A stretch of DNA of 64,000 nucleotides, taken from positions 1 to 64,000 of the forward strand of contig NW_022145533.1 of the NCBI RefSeq assembly GCF_000002235.5. Direction: 5' to 3'. This document shows, in pieces, positions 36,401 to 51,800 of the stretch. Source of the stretch: Strongylocentrotus purpuratus (Eukaryota; Echinodermata; Echinoidea; Camarodonta; Strongylocentrotidae). How positions within the stretch are numbered: the first letter of the stretch is position 1; each line of letters opens with the position of its first letter. Position numbers and translations under genes: made by a program. The notes beneath the pieces are model-generated. The model did no database searches and was not told the origin of the DNA. It worked only from the letters and a program-made list of their open reading frames with translations.

Positions 36401-39400
36401 AATGGCTTGTACTCTACATGAAGCTAGACGCCATGGAACATACTAGAATTTTTCTTCACGATATCCGTACATTTCATCATAATTTTCTCGAGTGCTGGCA
36501 GTGTGTACGTGTAAAGGGGGAAGTCGTTTTCTAGCATTGTGCATCATTCTATGAAGGAATGTAGAATTGTATGCCTGCAGCATGCACGGCCCGCAGACAG
36601 TGCAGTGCGTGTATGCCACACAATCAAACACACACAATAGTAAATTTTCCAGACAAATTTTGGACCTGTGCATGCCGTTGCTAGCTTCGCACACAGTCAC
36701 GTTATACTATACACTCCACTGTGTGTAGCTATGCATTTTGTTGTTGTTTTCAACCGTACAGCCTCACACGGCTGGTATGGTATGACTAATGGTGGTGATG
36801 TGTCAGCGCTTTATTAATAGCACAGGGAGGGCATCCCTTCCGTGATGTGGGGTTTCACGATGACTCATACTCACGCTAAACCACACTCAAGGTCTTGTTA
36901 TTCAACTCGAGATGACCATTATTGTGGAAGATGATTCGAATTGTATGATAATGAACCCCACCCCCGGTGTAAACAAGGTTTTCTTTCTACCCCTTGTTTC
37001 GGGGTTTTTCATCCTTCATTATATACCGTCCTTCTGTAATGGTTTAATTATGTGTTCAGATGCATTTGACACGCCCAAAGAAAGTAATACAAATTAAACG
37101 TGTACATTAATCATCAAAGATGCTTAGTCATAAGTATTTCGAATATCGAATATCTAATGAAATTCAATAATTTTCGAAATGGGGAATACTCAAAGAGTGA
37201 CATACAAATGACAATACAATTATGCATATCAATTCCTTCGCGCTCCTTTTGGGAGATCAACCGACCCGCGCGCATTTTATATTACATGACATATGGTAAA
37301 ATTCTCGACATCTTTTTACACTTTTCTTTACCATTAAAAATCGAAATTGAGAATGATATCCTCAATCGAGATATGAGAAGAAGGAAACATTTCCTTTACA
37401 TTCCATGTAAAACCATGCCCTTACTTGAAAAAAAACCTCCGTCACTTTGACGTTGAACTTTACAATCCATTTAAAAAAAATTACTCTCTCATACACAATG
37501 TCAATGGATCGGTCGTACTGTGCTCGATTGCCTTTCAATAAACCAATCTTTAACTTTGCAGCAACGCGTTTTGCGTCAAATTTGTAAATCCTCAATCACA
37601 GACAATGACATATGATACGTAAGCTTTTCATACATATAAATTTCATTTTGATTGATTCATTTTTAGCTCCGTCATTTTTCATGTCAAATCATGCTTCATG
37701 TCCCATTTTAGAAGCCCGACCCAGGGTTTTGTGCCAGCTAGCCGTATGCATGTACGTAATGCTATGCATACACATATAACTGAACATGCATAAGTACAGT
37801 ACATATATGTACGTACACACGCAGCGCAGCGCGTACGAGCGCACTGCACTACATTTCATTGGGTCAGTACCATTATGAAAATAGGGTAACAATGAGTGGG
37901 ATGGGTTTAGTGCCGTCACAATAAACTTGCGCATTACACGCGTACGTATAATTAGAGCAATTTATGCACCCCCAAGAAATAATGAATACAGCCCGACCTC
38001 TCTACACACAGAACTGCACAGAAACCGCACAGTCCGGTCAAGGCGGTACGCGTAGCGTTAAACCAGGGCTCCCTGGTTAAACTGCCAAATTTACAGAAAT
38101 TGTGAGGAGCGCTTTTGCTATGAAAGGAATTGATATGATGGTGCAAAACATAATTCTCCCATGTTTTTAAAATCATGATTCCATTATAGTAACACCACAC
38201 CCACTCAGTATTTTGACTCTTATCTTCTCATATTATTCATTGCCCCCTCCCCTCCCCCTGCAAATAAAATTCTTCTCCCATCCCGTTCTTCCTCATTCTT
38301 CAATATCACCATAGTGTAACAAACAACAAATAAAATGAATGGTTGGATATAGTCAGAACTGCATTGTATTTCCTCATGAATATCCTTCCTGGTGGTAAAC
38401 ACAGTCTGTACAATATTCAAGATTTATTTTTCCTATCCATGAATGAGTGAAATTATGCCTAATCGAGACATTTTCACCAGCGCGGAGGCCCTATATAAAT
38501 ATTTAAACATGATTTTGCGTTTTGGTTACTGCAAGATGTAACCTCAAATCGTATCATCAAAACATCGGTTAGCGTGGAATCGGAAACCAGTGGAATCTGT
38601 AAAATGTATCACACGTGATCTATTTATAGGGATGAGTGACATTTATATCCAAAACAAAACCGAATCTAATCAGTGTGATTTCTTTTCCTTTCTCACCAGA
38701 AAGTATACTGTGATAACTACAATGTATAAGCATATTAAGCTGAGTTGGTATTCTGTCTTGTATACATTCTACAACTCCCAAAGGACAAACGAGGCTGTTG
38801 AATTTTGTTCAAAAGATAATTATGTAAACAATTAGATTCCTATGTTAAACATACACTAACACAAAATTCACCATACTGATAAAAAAAATAAAAAATAAAA
38901 ACACATTTGCATTCACGCTAACGAAAGCATATTGGCGGAAGGATAATTATTATGCATACACTTTAGTTTATAAACTCTGAAAGTGTAAGAAAACATGAAA
39001 ATGAGAAACATTTCTTATACAAGCCTTTAGTATCATATTCACTTCAATACTGTTGAAAATCATCTTTGCCATTACAACCCTAAACCATTATTGAGATTTC
39101 TATTCAACTTATGGCTTCAATATAGGCTATAAGGCTGCATGCAGACTTCAGAATTATAACAATGCTCAAAGGAATCAACACTACAACAGGTGTATAATTT
39201 CATTGACACAATACAACGAAATATTTTCAAAAACTGATGCCGATGTAAGAATGCTATAATCAGTATAACATGTATGTTGCACGGATTTAAAAATAGAATT
39301 ATGACCTCAGTCAACCCCCCCCCCTCCCCCACCACCACACATATCTTGCCTTCCCTTTGAAGTTTGAACACCGCTCACTGACAAAAACAACTTGTTTATG

Positions 39401-40371
39401 GAAAAACCTTCATATTTCACAAGCAAACAGGAACAATGTGTTTTTTTTTTATTTCGAGTCTTCCTAGATATTGAAATCGTTAACCTCGCGCTCGGACAAT
39501 TCAACAATGCGAAATTTGTTGGGTTTTTTTCCTCTCATTTCTGGAGGGAGAAAAAAAAAAATCACCGTTGATGATTCATCTCACTATATAGTGCCATGAC
39601 ATGACTGACAATACCGAGGATGAAATACAGGTTTATTCAATTTCAATTATTGTCTGTAGCTGAGGATCGATCAAATTCTCTGCTTTGAAAATGATGATCT
39701 GTTTGTCCTTGCAGCTTTAAATTGATTTTGGCCTAATCATTCTGTATTCTAAATGATTATTATTAGTCATAATTATATAAGTGGTGTCCACCTGAAGTGT
39801 ATTTGTAGGATTTCAAAACTTAATTATAATTTCTATTCTGTTAATCTCCGCAATGTCATTTCCTCATTAACCTGAATCCTCCTCATTATTTTCTCATATA
39901 CAATGACATGTAGGCTATACGTCTTCAATTCGTCTGTTCCTACTCCTTCTGTTTGTCCATTTCCCGCATTCGTTTTCTTTCAAAAACGACAATGCTGCAA
40001 GTACTATTTCGTCTATTCTTTTTCTATCATGTTCATTTGGTTTTTAAAGACCTTTTTTTTTCGGGGGGGGGGGGATCCAATCATTGTAAATCGTACAATC
40101 ATCCATATCTGCATGGGAGCAGTATCGTAGCAGGCACTATATCAGCATAGAAGGAGCTGTTCTAAGATCAGACTGGGTCCTCTGGTCCTTGGCCCCTCCG
40201 TGAAATAGGTCAGAGCAATGAAAGTGAACTAACCGGTTGACCTGGCACTAAACTGTAACGCGATACGTTCTGTTTCCATGGAAACCACCTGTTTGATACA
40301 CAATACATTCTGGTACCTGGATATAAAATAAATGCGCGAACTATATAGAGGAAACAGAGAAATGGTTTATG
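33477..40371. other. Noncoding sequence
   Basis: About 7 kb without a supportable exon, RNA gene or transposon. Short poly-C (39307-39324) and poly-G (40063-40073) runs occur. Confidence 0.5.
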
Positions 40372-40712
40372 TTAAAGGGATCGTGATGCACGGCCCTAAA
40401 AAGTCAAGAAGTGCCTCAAAAAAGTAAAAACCTTTGAGTGACCGGTTTTACCATACTCGTTTTCCCCAATAGACTGTAGTGTTATGAAAATCGTTTGGCA
40501 AACGCAAAATTTGATTTCGATTTTCAATCATAAATATCTTGATAATCAGACAGCCGATCGGCTTGTTAAAGTCATGCATGACTTTATAACAAGCCGATCG
40601 CTTGCATGCATGACTTTAACAACCCCATGGGGTTCCTGACTGATCTAAAGGTTTATAATTATCATTGCAGCACGAGCTTAATCAAGGATTTTTTTTAAGG
40701 ATCTAAAATCTG
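40372..40712 (-). mobile_element. TTAA-flanked MITE, AGGGATC family, copy B (incomplete)
   Basis: Related over most of its length to the copies at 16037 and 57991 but in reverse orientation. The TTAAAGGGATC end is at 40372, and the other end degenerates near 40712 and lacks the last ~20 bp. A private inverted duplication within it (40554-40600) makes a hairpin with CGATCGGCTTGTTA arms. Confidence 0.8.
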
Positions 40713-42830
40713 CAGATCTTCGCTTCGGTATGTACTGGGTAACCCCCTACCCCTCCCCGAGGGACACGGCATGCTGCAATACTTCATCATTTCTACAAAT
40801 TGTTATTTGACAGATTGGCTATTTACCATAACTTGGCAACGTCTATTTATCTATTATAAGACTTTACATAACATTAATTTCTGTTTTGTTCATAATTTCG
40901 GGTAACTGCAGAGAAACACAAAGAAGAATTTCATTGTCTCATTTTGGATGGGGAAAGTGAGAAGGATAAAGTGAAAACACAATGATTCATTTTTACATGC
41001 ATAGTAAATGCTAGAAGATATAGGGAGACAAAATCCATTCCTCTAGCTGTCAATGACCCTAGTACGATTAATTTGAAATCCAGATTAGCCTTTAGCTAGA
41101 AAACAACTACAGTATTTTCTGTCGCAATAATAATTATATTTGTACTAAGCATGGAATAAATCGATTTCCTATTCACCTAATAAAGCCTTGTGCTCCGCTC
41201 ATCACGTTCCGACAAATATTTCCCAGAAATTCACCTCATTTGCATCGAATGCAAATATCATTGTGAAACTTAATCTCAGTTCTCTCGGCGTCTTCCGAAT
41301 TCGTGACCACAAAACAGGGTATATGGACTCGATATCACACTCCATTATATGATTTTTTTTTTTATTAAAAAAAAAAAGTCGTGATTTCCGAGGCACGGTG
41401 ACCCTTTCAGGCAATATGAATACTGTTAGTCTTGTTTTTATACTGTTACTCGAGAAGTAAAAAAAATAATAACGCAGTTCTTGTGGACTTTTAAAGATTA
41501 TTAACAATGCCCTGAGTATGTCAACAAAATGATTGATTGAGGCTTAGTTTCACTTGATAAATCAGTGTAAAAATATCACGAGTACGACTAACGTTTTATA
41601 AACCCAAATCTGTTGCATAGAGGATACTGATTTAAACAAAAACGAAAGTATCACCAAGAACATTAAAAAGAAGTACAAGGAAGATTAAAAATTACTACCT
41701 GTATACCAAACAATAAATTATGATCCATTTTTTGCTGTTTCACAAAAAAACCTTGGATGTTATTCCTGACTCGATCTATGCACAACTTTTGCTGTTTTTC
41801 TTCTTTTACTTTCTTCTTCTTCTTCTTCTTCTTCTTCTTCTTCTTCTTCTTCTTCCCCTTCTTCCTCTTCTTCTCCGCCTAATCCTTGATCTGCATCTAT
41901 TTCTTCTCATCCCCTTCATTTCTCTAAGCATTCCAAAATTGATTAAAAAGAGTATCCGACAAAGACTAATGCCGTGTCATGAACCCACGTCGCCAAGTGA
42001 TGGCGCCAGTCCGCTTTCTGCGAAAAGTATCGATTATGGTATTATTTAGCGGTTAGAATCCAAGGCCTCTGTGTTAAATTTAGGTCATTCTTTCAGGATC
42101 GGCTGTCAGTGCACTTCTATATAAACACGTTGACTGAAGAGCGGTATTGTTCGTATTCCAAGTATAGCCTGAATGCATTTTGGTGGCGGTAAATCCTTGA
42201 GCATCTATGTGCGAGGGCAGTGACATCGACCAAAATGACCCCTCCCCTTTTAATATTTGCTTTAATTTTGCATGAGCATAATTATCTTACTCCGCTTGCC
42301 ACTATTTCCCCCCTTTTTATACGTTTTTTTTTGTTGAGTAATCATATACAGGGTTAGTTAAGGCTAAGTTAATATTTCGAGGCATCCTCAATCAACGTGA
42401 CGTGTCATACTGTCTCGGACAATGACCCCAGTTTAATGGCCCAACGATGGGCCTAACCCACATGACAAAAACAAATAAATGATAACTTCCATTGTTGATA
42501 ACCGTGTAGGTTTATTAATTTTTTGGCACATTGAAATTATTTTAATCACTTTATCAAGTTAAGCATCAATATCTTACTTTTTGTTGATGATGACAATTAT
42601 TTCTATTTGGCTTTGGTCATTGACCCTCTATATCTCCCGCCTTTCCGGGCTCTCTATATACCCTTTTATCTTCATCTCTTTATTCTTCCCCTACCCTCTA
42701 TCTGAATTTCTTGTTAACCCACTCTTAATCTCTCGTAAGCCCTCATCTCTCTTTAATTAAAAAAAATCCTTTGAATGTTCTTTTACTGTATAACAAGGTG
42801 AACTTGTTCCAAGTAGAGGTCTTCTCTTCT
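40713..42830. other. Noncoding sequence with a CTT microsatellite
   Basis: No gene is recognised. A (CTT)n tract occupies about 41801-41876. Confidence 0.55.
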
Positions 42831-43157
42831 CATAATTATAATCATTTCTATAGCGTATCTAAGCAACTTGCATTGAAATTATTATTACCCTAGTCATTGG
42901 ATTCGATTGCTAATCTGCACATGATAGTACACGCATTCTGCTCTCTGGGGAATATTCCGGCCAGGCGCCATTTTACAAGCACATACATTCAAATCCAACC
43001 ACATGAACGTTCGCATCCTACCGGGTACTCATTTAATACTTGGGTGGAGAGTGGCAAATGTATGTCTTGCAAAAGACATTAATGTCGTGGTGGGACTTGA
43101 ACCGCAAACCATGTGATCCGCATTCCCGTGGCATACCCACTAGACCACGACATCTCT
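42831..43157 (-). mobile_element. tRNA-derived SINE family A, near full length
   Basis: Read on the minus strand, the tRNA-like head begins at about 43157 with GATGTCGTGGTCTAGTGGG (box A region) and has box B GGTTCAAGTCCC (43093-43104). The body continues with GGCAAGACAT-like, TACCCGGTAGGATGCGAA and GGGTAATAATAAT segments. It ends in a CGCTATAGAAA tail near 42831. The same family occurs at 53669-53957 (full) and at 13498, 50164 and 52765 (partial). Confidence 0.88.
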
Positions 43158-44272
43158 ATTTTTATATATAATCTTAACATCAGAATACAGAAGAAAAACA
43201 CAACAAGCCAATTTGAGACTTTCAAAAATGCTCACTTTCTTTCTCTTTATTATCGTTCACACTTTTGATTACTCATCAAAATAGTCTCGATGAAAACTTT
43301 CCTTTCATCAGCTCAAGTAGCAGAACAAGGCCTATCCAAATATATCAATAACATTGACGATACAATTTAGCGCTTTTAGGAGTTCTATTTATCTTTCGAA
43401 AGGGACTTCAGAAGGTCATTTCCTGCTCTATGCTTATACAGGTTAGTTTCTATTTCCTTTGTTTATCGCAACCATTTGGACTGGACAAGGTTTCTGATTA
43501 GTCTGCTGTAGATAACAATTTTCATATTATCAACAAGAGAATTCAAGTGTATAAGGATTATGTTTGAGACATATTTTAAAAAAAAGATGTAAAAGGACAA
43601 AGAAGATAAAGTTGGAGAGGGGATGCGCGGGGGTGCCTCTGCACTGAGGTATTTTTTGTTGCTATGGTTACGTGCCCCAATATAATTTAAGCGAGGGAAG
43701 AGGAAAAAACTTGACCAAAATGTGATAAACTAGTTTATGAACAAGGCATTCATCTATATTAATATAAATTAATTACGTGGGAGGTTAATTAATTTTGCGA
43801 ACCGGCGCGGCGTTATGAATTTTGGGGCGGTATGCTCTTTTCAGTCTTCATTTTTAAAAACTATATTTACATGTAATGATAAAAAGTGCAAAATGTCGGT
43901 CAACCACCGGGGATATTAACTGGACCATCATAACTGCCGTGGAATTCCCAGGTTCTTGTTTTGAGAGCAAAATAAAACAATTAATGGAAACACATTTTGC
44001 AAACTTTAATGACAATTCTCAATATGTATGGATAATAAAGTACGATATACCCGGTAATTGCGCGTCAACTTGTTGTTGTATTCTGACTCTTTCTCCTCCC
44101 TAAATATTTTTGTTTCCCCAGAATAACGGCCATGACATCACACGTTAAAATCAGAAGGAAAATTACATGAATGACACAAAATCGATGAGGTTACATGATG
44201 AGAGAACGAAAAATATGAATGGAAAAGAAGAACAATGCATCATTAACATTTTAGAGGATTATTTGGTGATAT
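43158..44272. other. Noncoding sequence
   Basis: No gene or repeat of note is recognised. Confidence 0.5.
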
Positions 44273-44808
44273 TGGTGGTGGTGGGGTGGTGGTGGTGGTG
44301 GTGGTGGTGGTGGTGGTGGTGGTGGTGGTGGTGGTGGTGGTGGTGGTGGTGGTGGTGGTGGTGGTGGTGGTGGTAATGATGATGATGTTGGTGATAGTGT
44401 TGGTGGTGGTGGTGCACGGTTGTTGGTTTTGGTGGTGGTGGTGGTGTTTTTGGTTTTGATAGTGGTGGTGGTGTTATATAGCGGTGTTGATTTTGGTTTT
44501 GATAGTGATGGTGGTGGTGATGGTGTTGGTGTTGGTGTTGGTGCATGATGGCGGTGGTAGTGATGGTGTTGGTGGTGATAGCGGTGTTGATTTTGGTTTT
44601 GATAGTGGTGATGGTGGTAGTGTTTTTGGTGTTGATTTTGGTTTTGGTGGTGATCGTGGTGGAGATAGCGGCGGGGGTGGTGTTGGTGATGGTGGTGATG
44701 GTGTTGATGTTGGTGTTGGTGGTGATAGTGGTAGTGGTGGAGGTGTTGGTGTTAGTGATGGTTTTGGTGGTGATAGTGGTGGCGGTGGTGGTAGTGATGA
44801 TGGGGGTT
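44273..44808. repeat. (TGG)n trinucleotide microsatellite with long degenerate extension
   Basis: About 102 bp of nearly pure TGG repeat is followed to ~44808 by degenerate GGT/GAT/GTT triplets (GTTGGTGTTGGTGTTGG, TTTTGGTTTTGATAGTGG units). Open frames on both strands (poly-Trp, poly-His, Gly/Val-rich, Pro-rich) are translations of the repeat and not genes. Confidence 0.95.
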
Positions 44809-47900
<3,092 letters not shown>

Positions 47901-48005
47901 CAGTCCAAAATTATGCAAACTTCTCGTATGGTTTATGGTATTACGCGCATGCAAGAAGCATGGCAAGGGTATCGTATAAATACCTCTTGCACATCGGCAA
48001 GTGCG
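47901..48005 (+). promoter_or_regulatory. Possible TATA promoter upstream of the WW/ZZ gene
   Basis: TATAAATA at 47975-47982 follows ATGCAAAC (47913-47920, one mismatch from the octamer). The local sequence is richer in GC and CpG than its surroundings. It lies ~780 bp upstream of the first recognised exon of the dystrophin-superfamily gene and could start its transcription. This rests on position and motif only. Confidence 0.3.
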
Positions 48006-48759
48006 TCATTTGCAAATTCGCTGCGATGGAGCGAACACGGAAGAGCTCCTCTTCACAGACATACTAAATTCATTGCGACAGCACACGTAGGTGTTTCGCA
48101 GTAGACTTCTACATATGCATGGCTATGCATGTTAGCGCATGTGCTAACAGAACGCGGAAGTGCAGAAAGTTGTGCGACACTGACCAATTTTGAGTTAAGT
48201 TGGAGATCTTTTCGGGGCCTTATACCTGATTTAATTTTGAGAGATAAGAAAATTTGTTCAGCTGCCTGATTTGTGCAAGTTTGTGGCCCATAAATTAAAA
48301 AAAAAATTGTTACAGCTGTTGAAACGGCTGTCTAATCTACACTTTTTCACAGGTTTCACGGCAAACCGCTGCACAATACAAGTGCATACCGATGGTGGGT
48401 TGCGGGCGGGCGCGCGCCTGTGTGAAGTTATCTACCGTAATGTCTCAGAAAAACAAACACTCTCCTTGAAGAAAACCTGCGTACGCCACTGGTACTAGTA
48501 GTACTAGGTATACCATACAGGTTAGGCCTCGTGCATTGTAGGAATGTTCACTGCGGTAAATCACTAAATGTTCCACTTTATTTGAAAGTTTGTCAACAGT
48601 GCTCAAGATGAGACATATATACTATATACATATATACATGTACATGTCATATTTGTTTATAAATTCAACCCTAGAAAATATATGAAAGGCAAATTAAGAT
48701 TGAGTAAAAGTTTGCTTTAAACTTGAACCCTTTTTTTCCTCATTTGTTATTGACTACAG

Positions 48760-48848
48760 ATAGACTGGGTGATGTGGATAATTAGAACAAACATGGAAAA
48801 CAAGTGGAGTAAAAGTGAGACTTGCAATGGAATACCTTATTACATCAA
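48760..48848 (+). CDS. WW/ZZ gene exon a: first half of WW domain
   Basis: Preceded by a polypyrimidine tract and TTGACTACAG, followed by GTAAGTAT. It encodes a lead-in containing two Met codons ([13 protein letters not shown]) and the first WW tryptophan through IPYYI. The frame is open to the 5' edge, so an upstream exon or a start at one of these Met codons are both possible. Confidence 0.88.
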
Positions 48849-51800
48849 GTAAGTATATTTTTTTGATAGAAGACTATACCCATGATATGATGACGATACT
48901 ACTATACTAGGTACTACTGCTGCTGCTGCTGCTACTAACTTCTGCTACTGCTACAGGAATTTTGTGATGTATTTTCAATATTATGCTGAAATTTCATGTT
49001 TCTGAATTTATATCAGAATGATTTTAGCAGTTAAATAAAAATCAAGAATTTAGGGACATACACCTTTCCTTTATTAAACAACGTTCAAGGTGATTTTTCT
49101 TAAAAACTTGCTAGAAGGGGATACTTTCCACTACAGTAAGGGGACTCTTTCCTGTTTTTGTTTATTTTGAATTAAAGACCAAAGTTTGGTAAAAATTGTT
49201 GCTTGTCTTTTTCAGTGAAATTTTTAAGCATTCATTATTAATACTATTGGGGCTCAACATTAAAAGACACTCAATCTTCATACAGACCATAGGAATTCAG
49301 ATCCAGACCCCCTTATGCTGAGCCTCGGTACTATCATTTACCATTTTTTGCTTTGTTTTCCCCTGTGCATACATGTCTGTTATTTTCACATTTGTATAGC
49401 CATTACAGCGAGGTCACACAATGGGACCATCCAGATCTCGTGTCTGCTGTTTCAAATTTGAGTAAGTATATCTTTCTTTATTTAATTATACTCCAAGAAA
49501 TTTATATATTTGTGATGATATTGAAATACATGTAATTGTAAGTCATGGCATTCAAGAGAGTAATGTGCTGTATGTTTAGTCCGTACAGTTGTGTTATATA
49601 TTTGCTATTTGGTAAATGCTAATATGTTTGCTTTTTTATGCTTTCTCATTTCACAATCTGATTTCAGACATTTTAGTGTAATGTGTTAACTTTGTTTTGA
49701 AATTAGCTTATGTTTTGATTTTGTGTATTTCTAGGTACAATGGATAACATACACTTTGGTGCGTACAGAACTGCTGCCAAGCTTAGAATGCTACAAAAAG
49801 TCTTGCACAGTAAGTATTAGAAAGCAGTTGATTTTTTTTTTTCTTCTGGAGTTGATATATATATACGCTTCATTTGTAATTGCATCAATTAAATAGTTTC
49901 ATTCTTGATTACATTTTCTAGTGATGATATGAAAAGTCAGATGGACTGAATTATACATAAAATAATGAAGAAAACGTATGGAAGTAGTTATTTGTATCAA
50001 ATACCGGTAAGCACATTTTAAAAAGTTACAGGCATTGATGCTAATGACCTTGTGTTTAATCTATTAATTCATGTAAACGTTTAGCAGAAGGGTGCATTAT
50101 ACTTAATGTATGTCCTTTAGTCTGCCACACAACAAAGTATTTACCAAAATTCATCAAAATTCCAGGTGTTAAATGGGTACCGGGAAGGATGCAAAAGTTC
50201 ATGTGGTTAGAAGAGCAAGTGTGCACTTGTAAAAATGAAGCCTGGCTAGAATGCTTCCCAGGGAGTGGAGAATGTGCATACATTGTGTGCGGGTAAGCCT
50301 GAATTCGATGACCGGGGTAATAATATATCTGTAAAGCGCTTAGAGACATCATTGATGTTTTAAGCGCTATATAAAAGCGGAATATTATTACTATTGTTAT
50401 TAAAGTAAGATTTTGAGAAAACAATAGATCAGTTCACGGTTAGCACATGGCTGCAATGACCCTGAATATCCACGGATCTGCAAAACATGAAGAGGTCCCA
50501 CTTTGTACATATTGAAATAATCACTCTTTCAGCGATGGAGATGCTACATACTTACCGTAGCCTTTGTTCCCCCCTTTCCAAAGAATACTTCCACATGTGT
50601 ATCATGGAGTGCTCTGCATGTGCATAAATGAATAATGATTATATAACTTTCATGAGCACGTTTCCAGTATTCTATCTCCGTGTATTTCACAATTTGTTCT
50701 TTAATGACCTTTATCTGGTCATGCTCAGACTGCAACCATGAACTGGCTTATTATAGAGTGCAGGAATTACCCATTGAAGAAAAGAAATTTACCTTGAGAG
50801 TACTTTCACTAACTGTCAATAATTTGTCAATGTCTCTTATCCCTTCTCTCAGTGGACGTAGTGAACCTCATCACTGTCAGGATGGCTTTTGAGCTCCATG
50901 GTTACAGTCACCATAACGACAGTGTGATGGATGCGGTCCAGCTCTACAACATCATCAACGAGATGTATCACATGACCAAGGTTCGTGGGAGGAGCACCCT
51001 CAAAGTCAATCGATCTAGTGACCTGCTTCTCAATTGGCTCCTTAATCTGTTTGATATGTAAGTGACAACATCTATAAATATACAGTAGGCTTGTGGGTGC
51101 ACCATGTGATAGAGAGAGAGAGAGAGACGGATGATTGAGGAGTCCTCCCTCTCTCTCTCACATGGTGCACCCGCAAGCCTACTGTATATCTACATCACCA
51201 TGCAAGCCGATACTTACAAGCAGCATCTAACATCTATAAACTGTCTAATCTTTGATCATGCAGATTAATTTAATTTGATTTGTGTAAGCCATTTAAAAAA
51301 CGAATGCAATAAAAGATCCTATAGAAGCAAAAAAGTTATGGGACAGGGGTGAGAGGTCATCAAGTTCTATGTACTTTAGATCATTGTTATTTAGCCTATG
51401 ATAATATAGCAACAAGAATCAATAATGATAATTTTAATCGTTCACTATTTATGCAATATTCCTACCTGATTAGAATGAGTATTTTGACCGTTATTAACCC
51501 AACGAGTGTAGCAGTATTTCTCTGTCATGAAATGAAGAAATGGGGGCTCAGATTATATTCCATTTGTGAATGAGGGCAGCGTGAATATCAATTTAATTAT
51601 TTGTCATTAAATGTAACAACTTGTATGGCTATAAAGGTCATTAGGATTTTACCAATGCCAAGCCGAGATAAAAGTTTGCATGCATTAGCATTTATCGTCG
51701 CCCAGCTGGCAGAAGGGCGTTAGTGCGCGAGCGACTCAAAAACTACTTTTTGAATTATTCGCATTTAAATATTTGTTTCATATTTAAACTGCTTTCCGTC

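Noticed and set aside
7073-36865. Scattered TGAGTCA/TGACTCA sites away from the Jun promoter (about 7073, 17241, 23237, 33921, 36862)
   Set aside because: Roughly eight such 7-mers are expected by chance in 64 kb, so only the promoter-proximal pair was kept.
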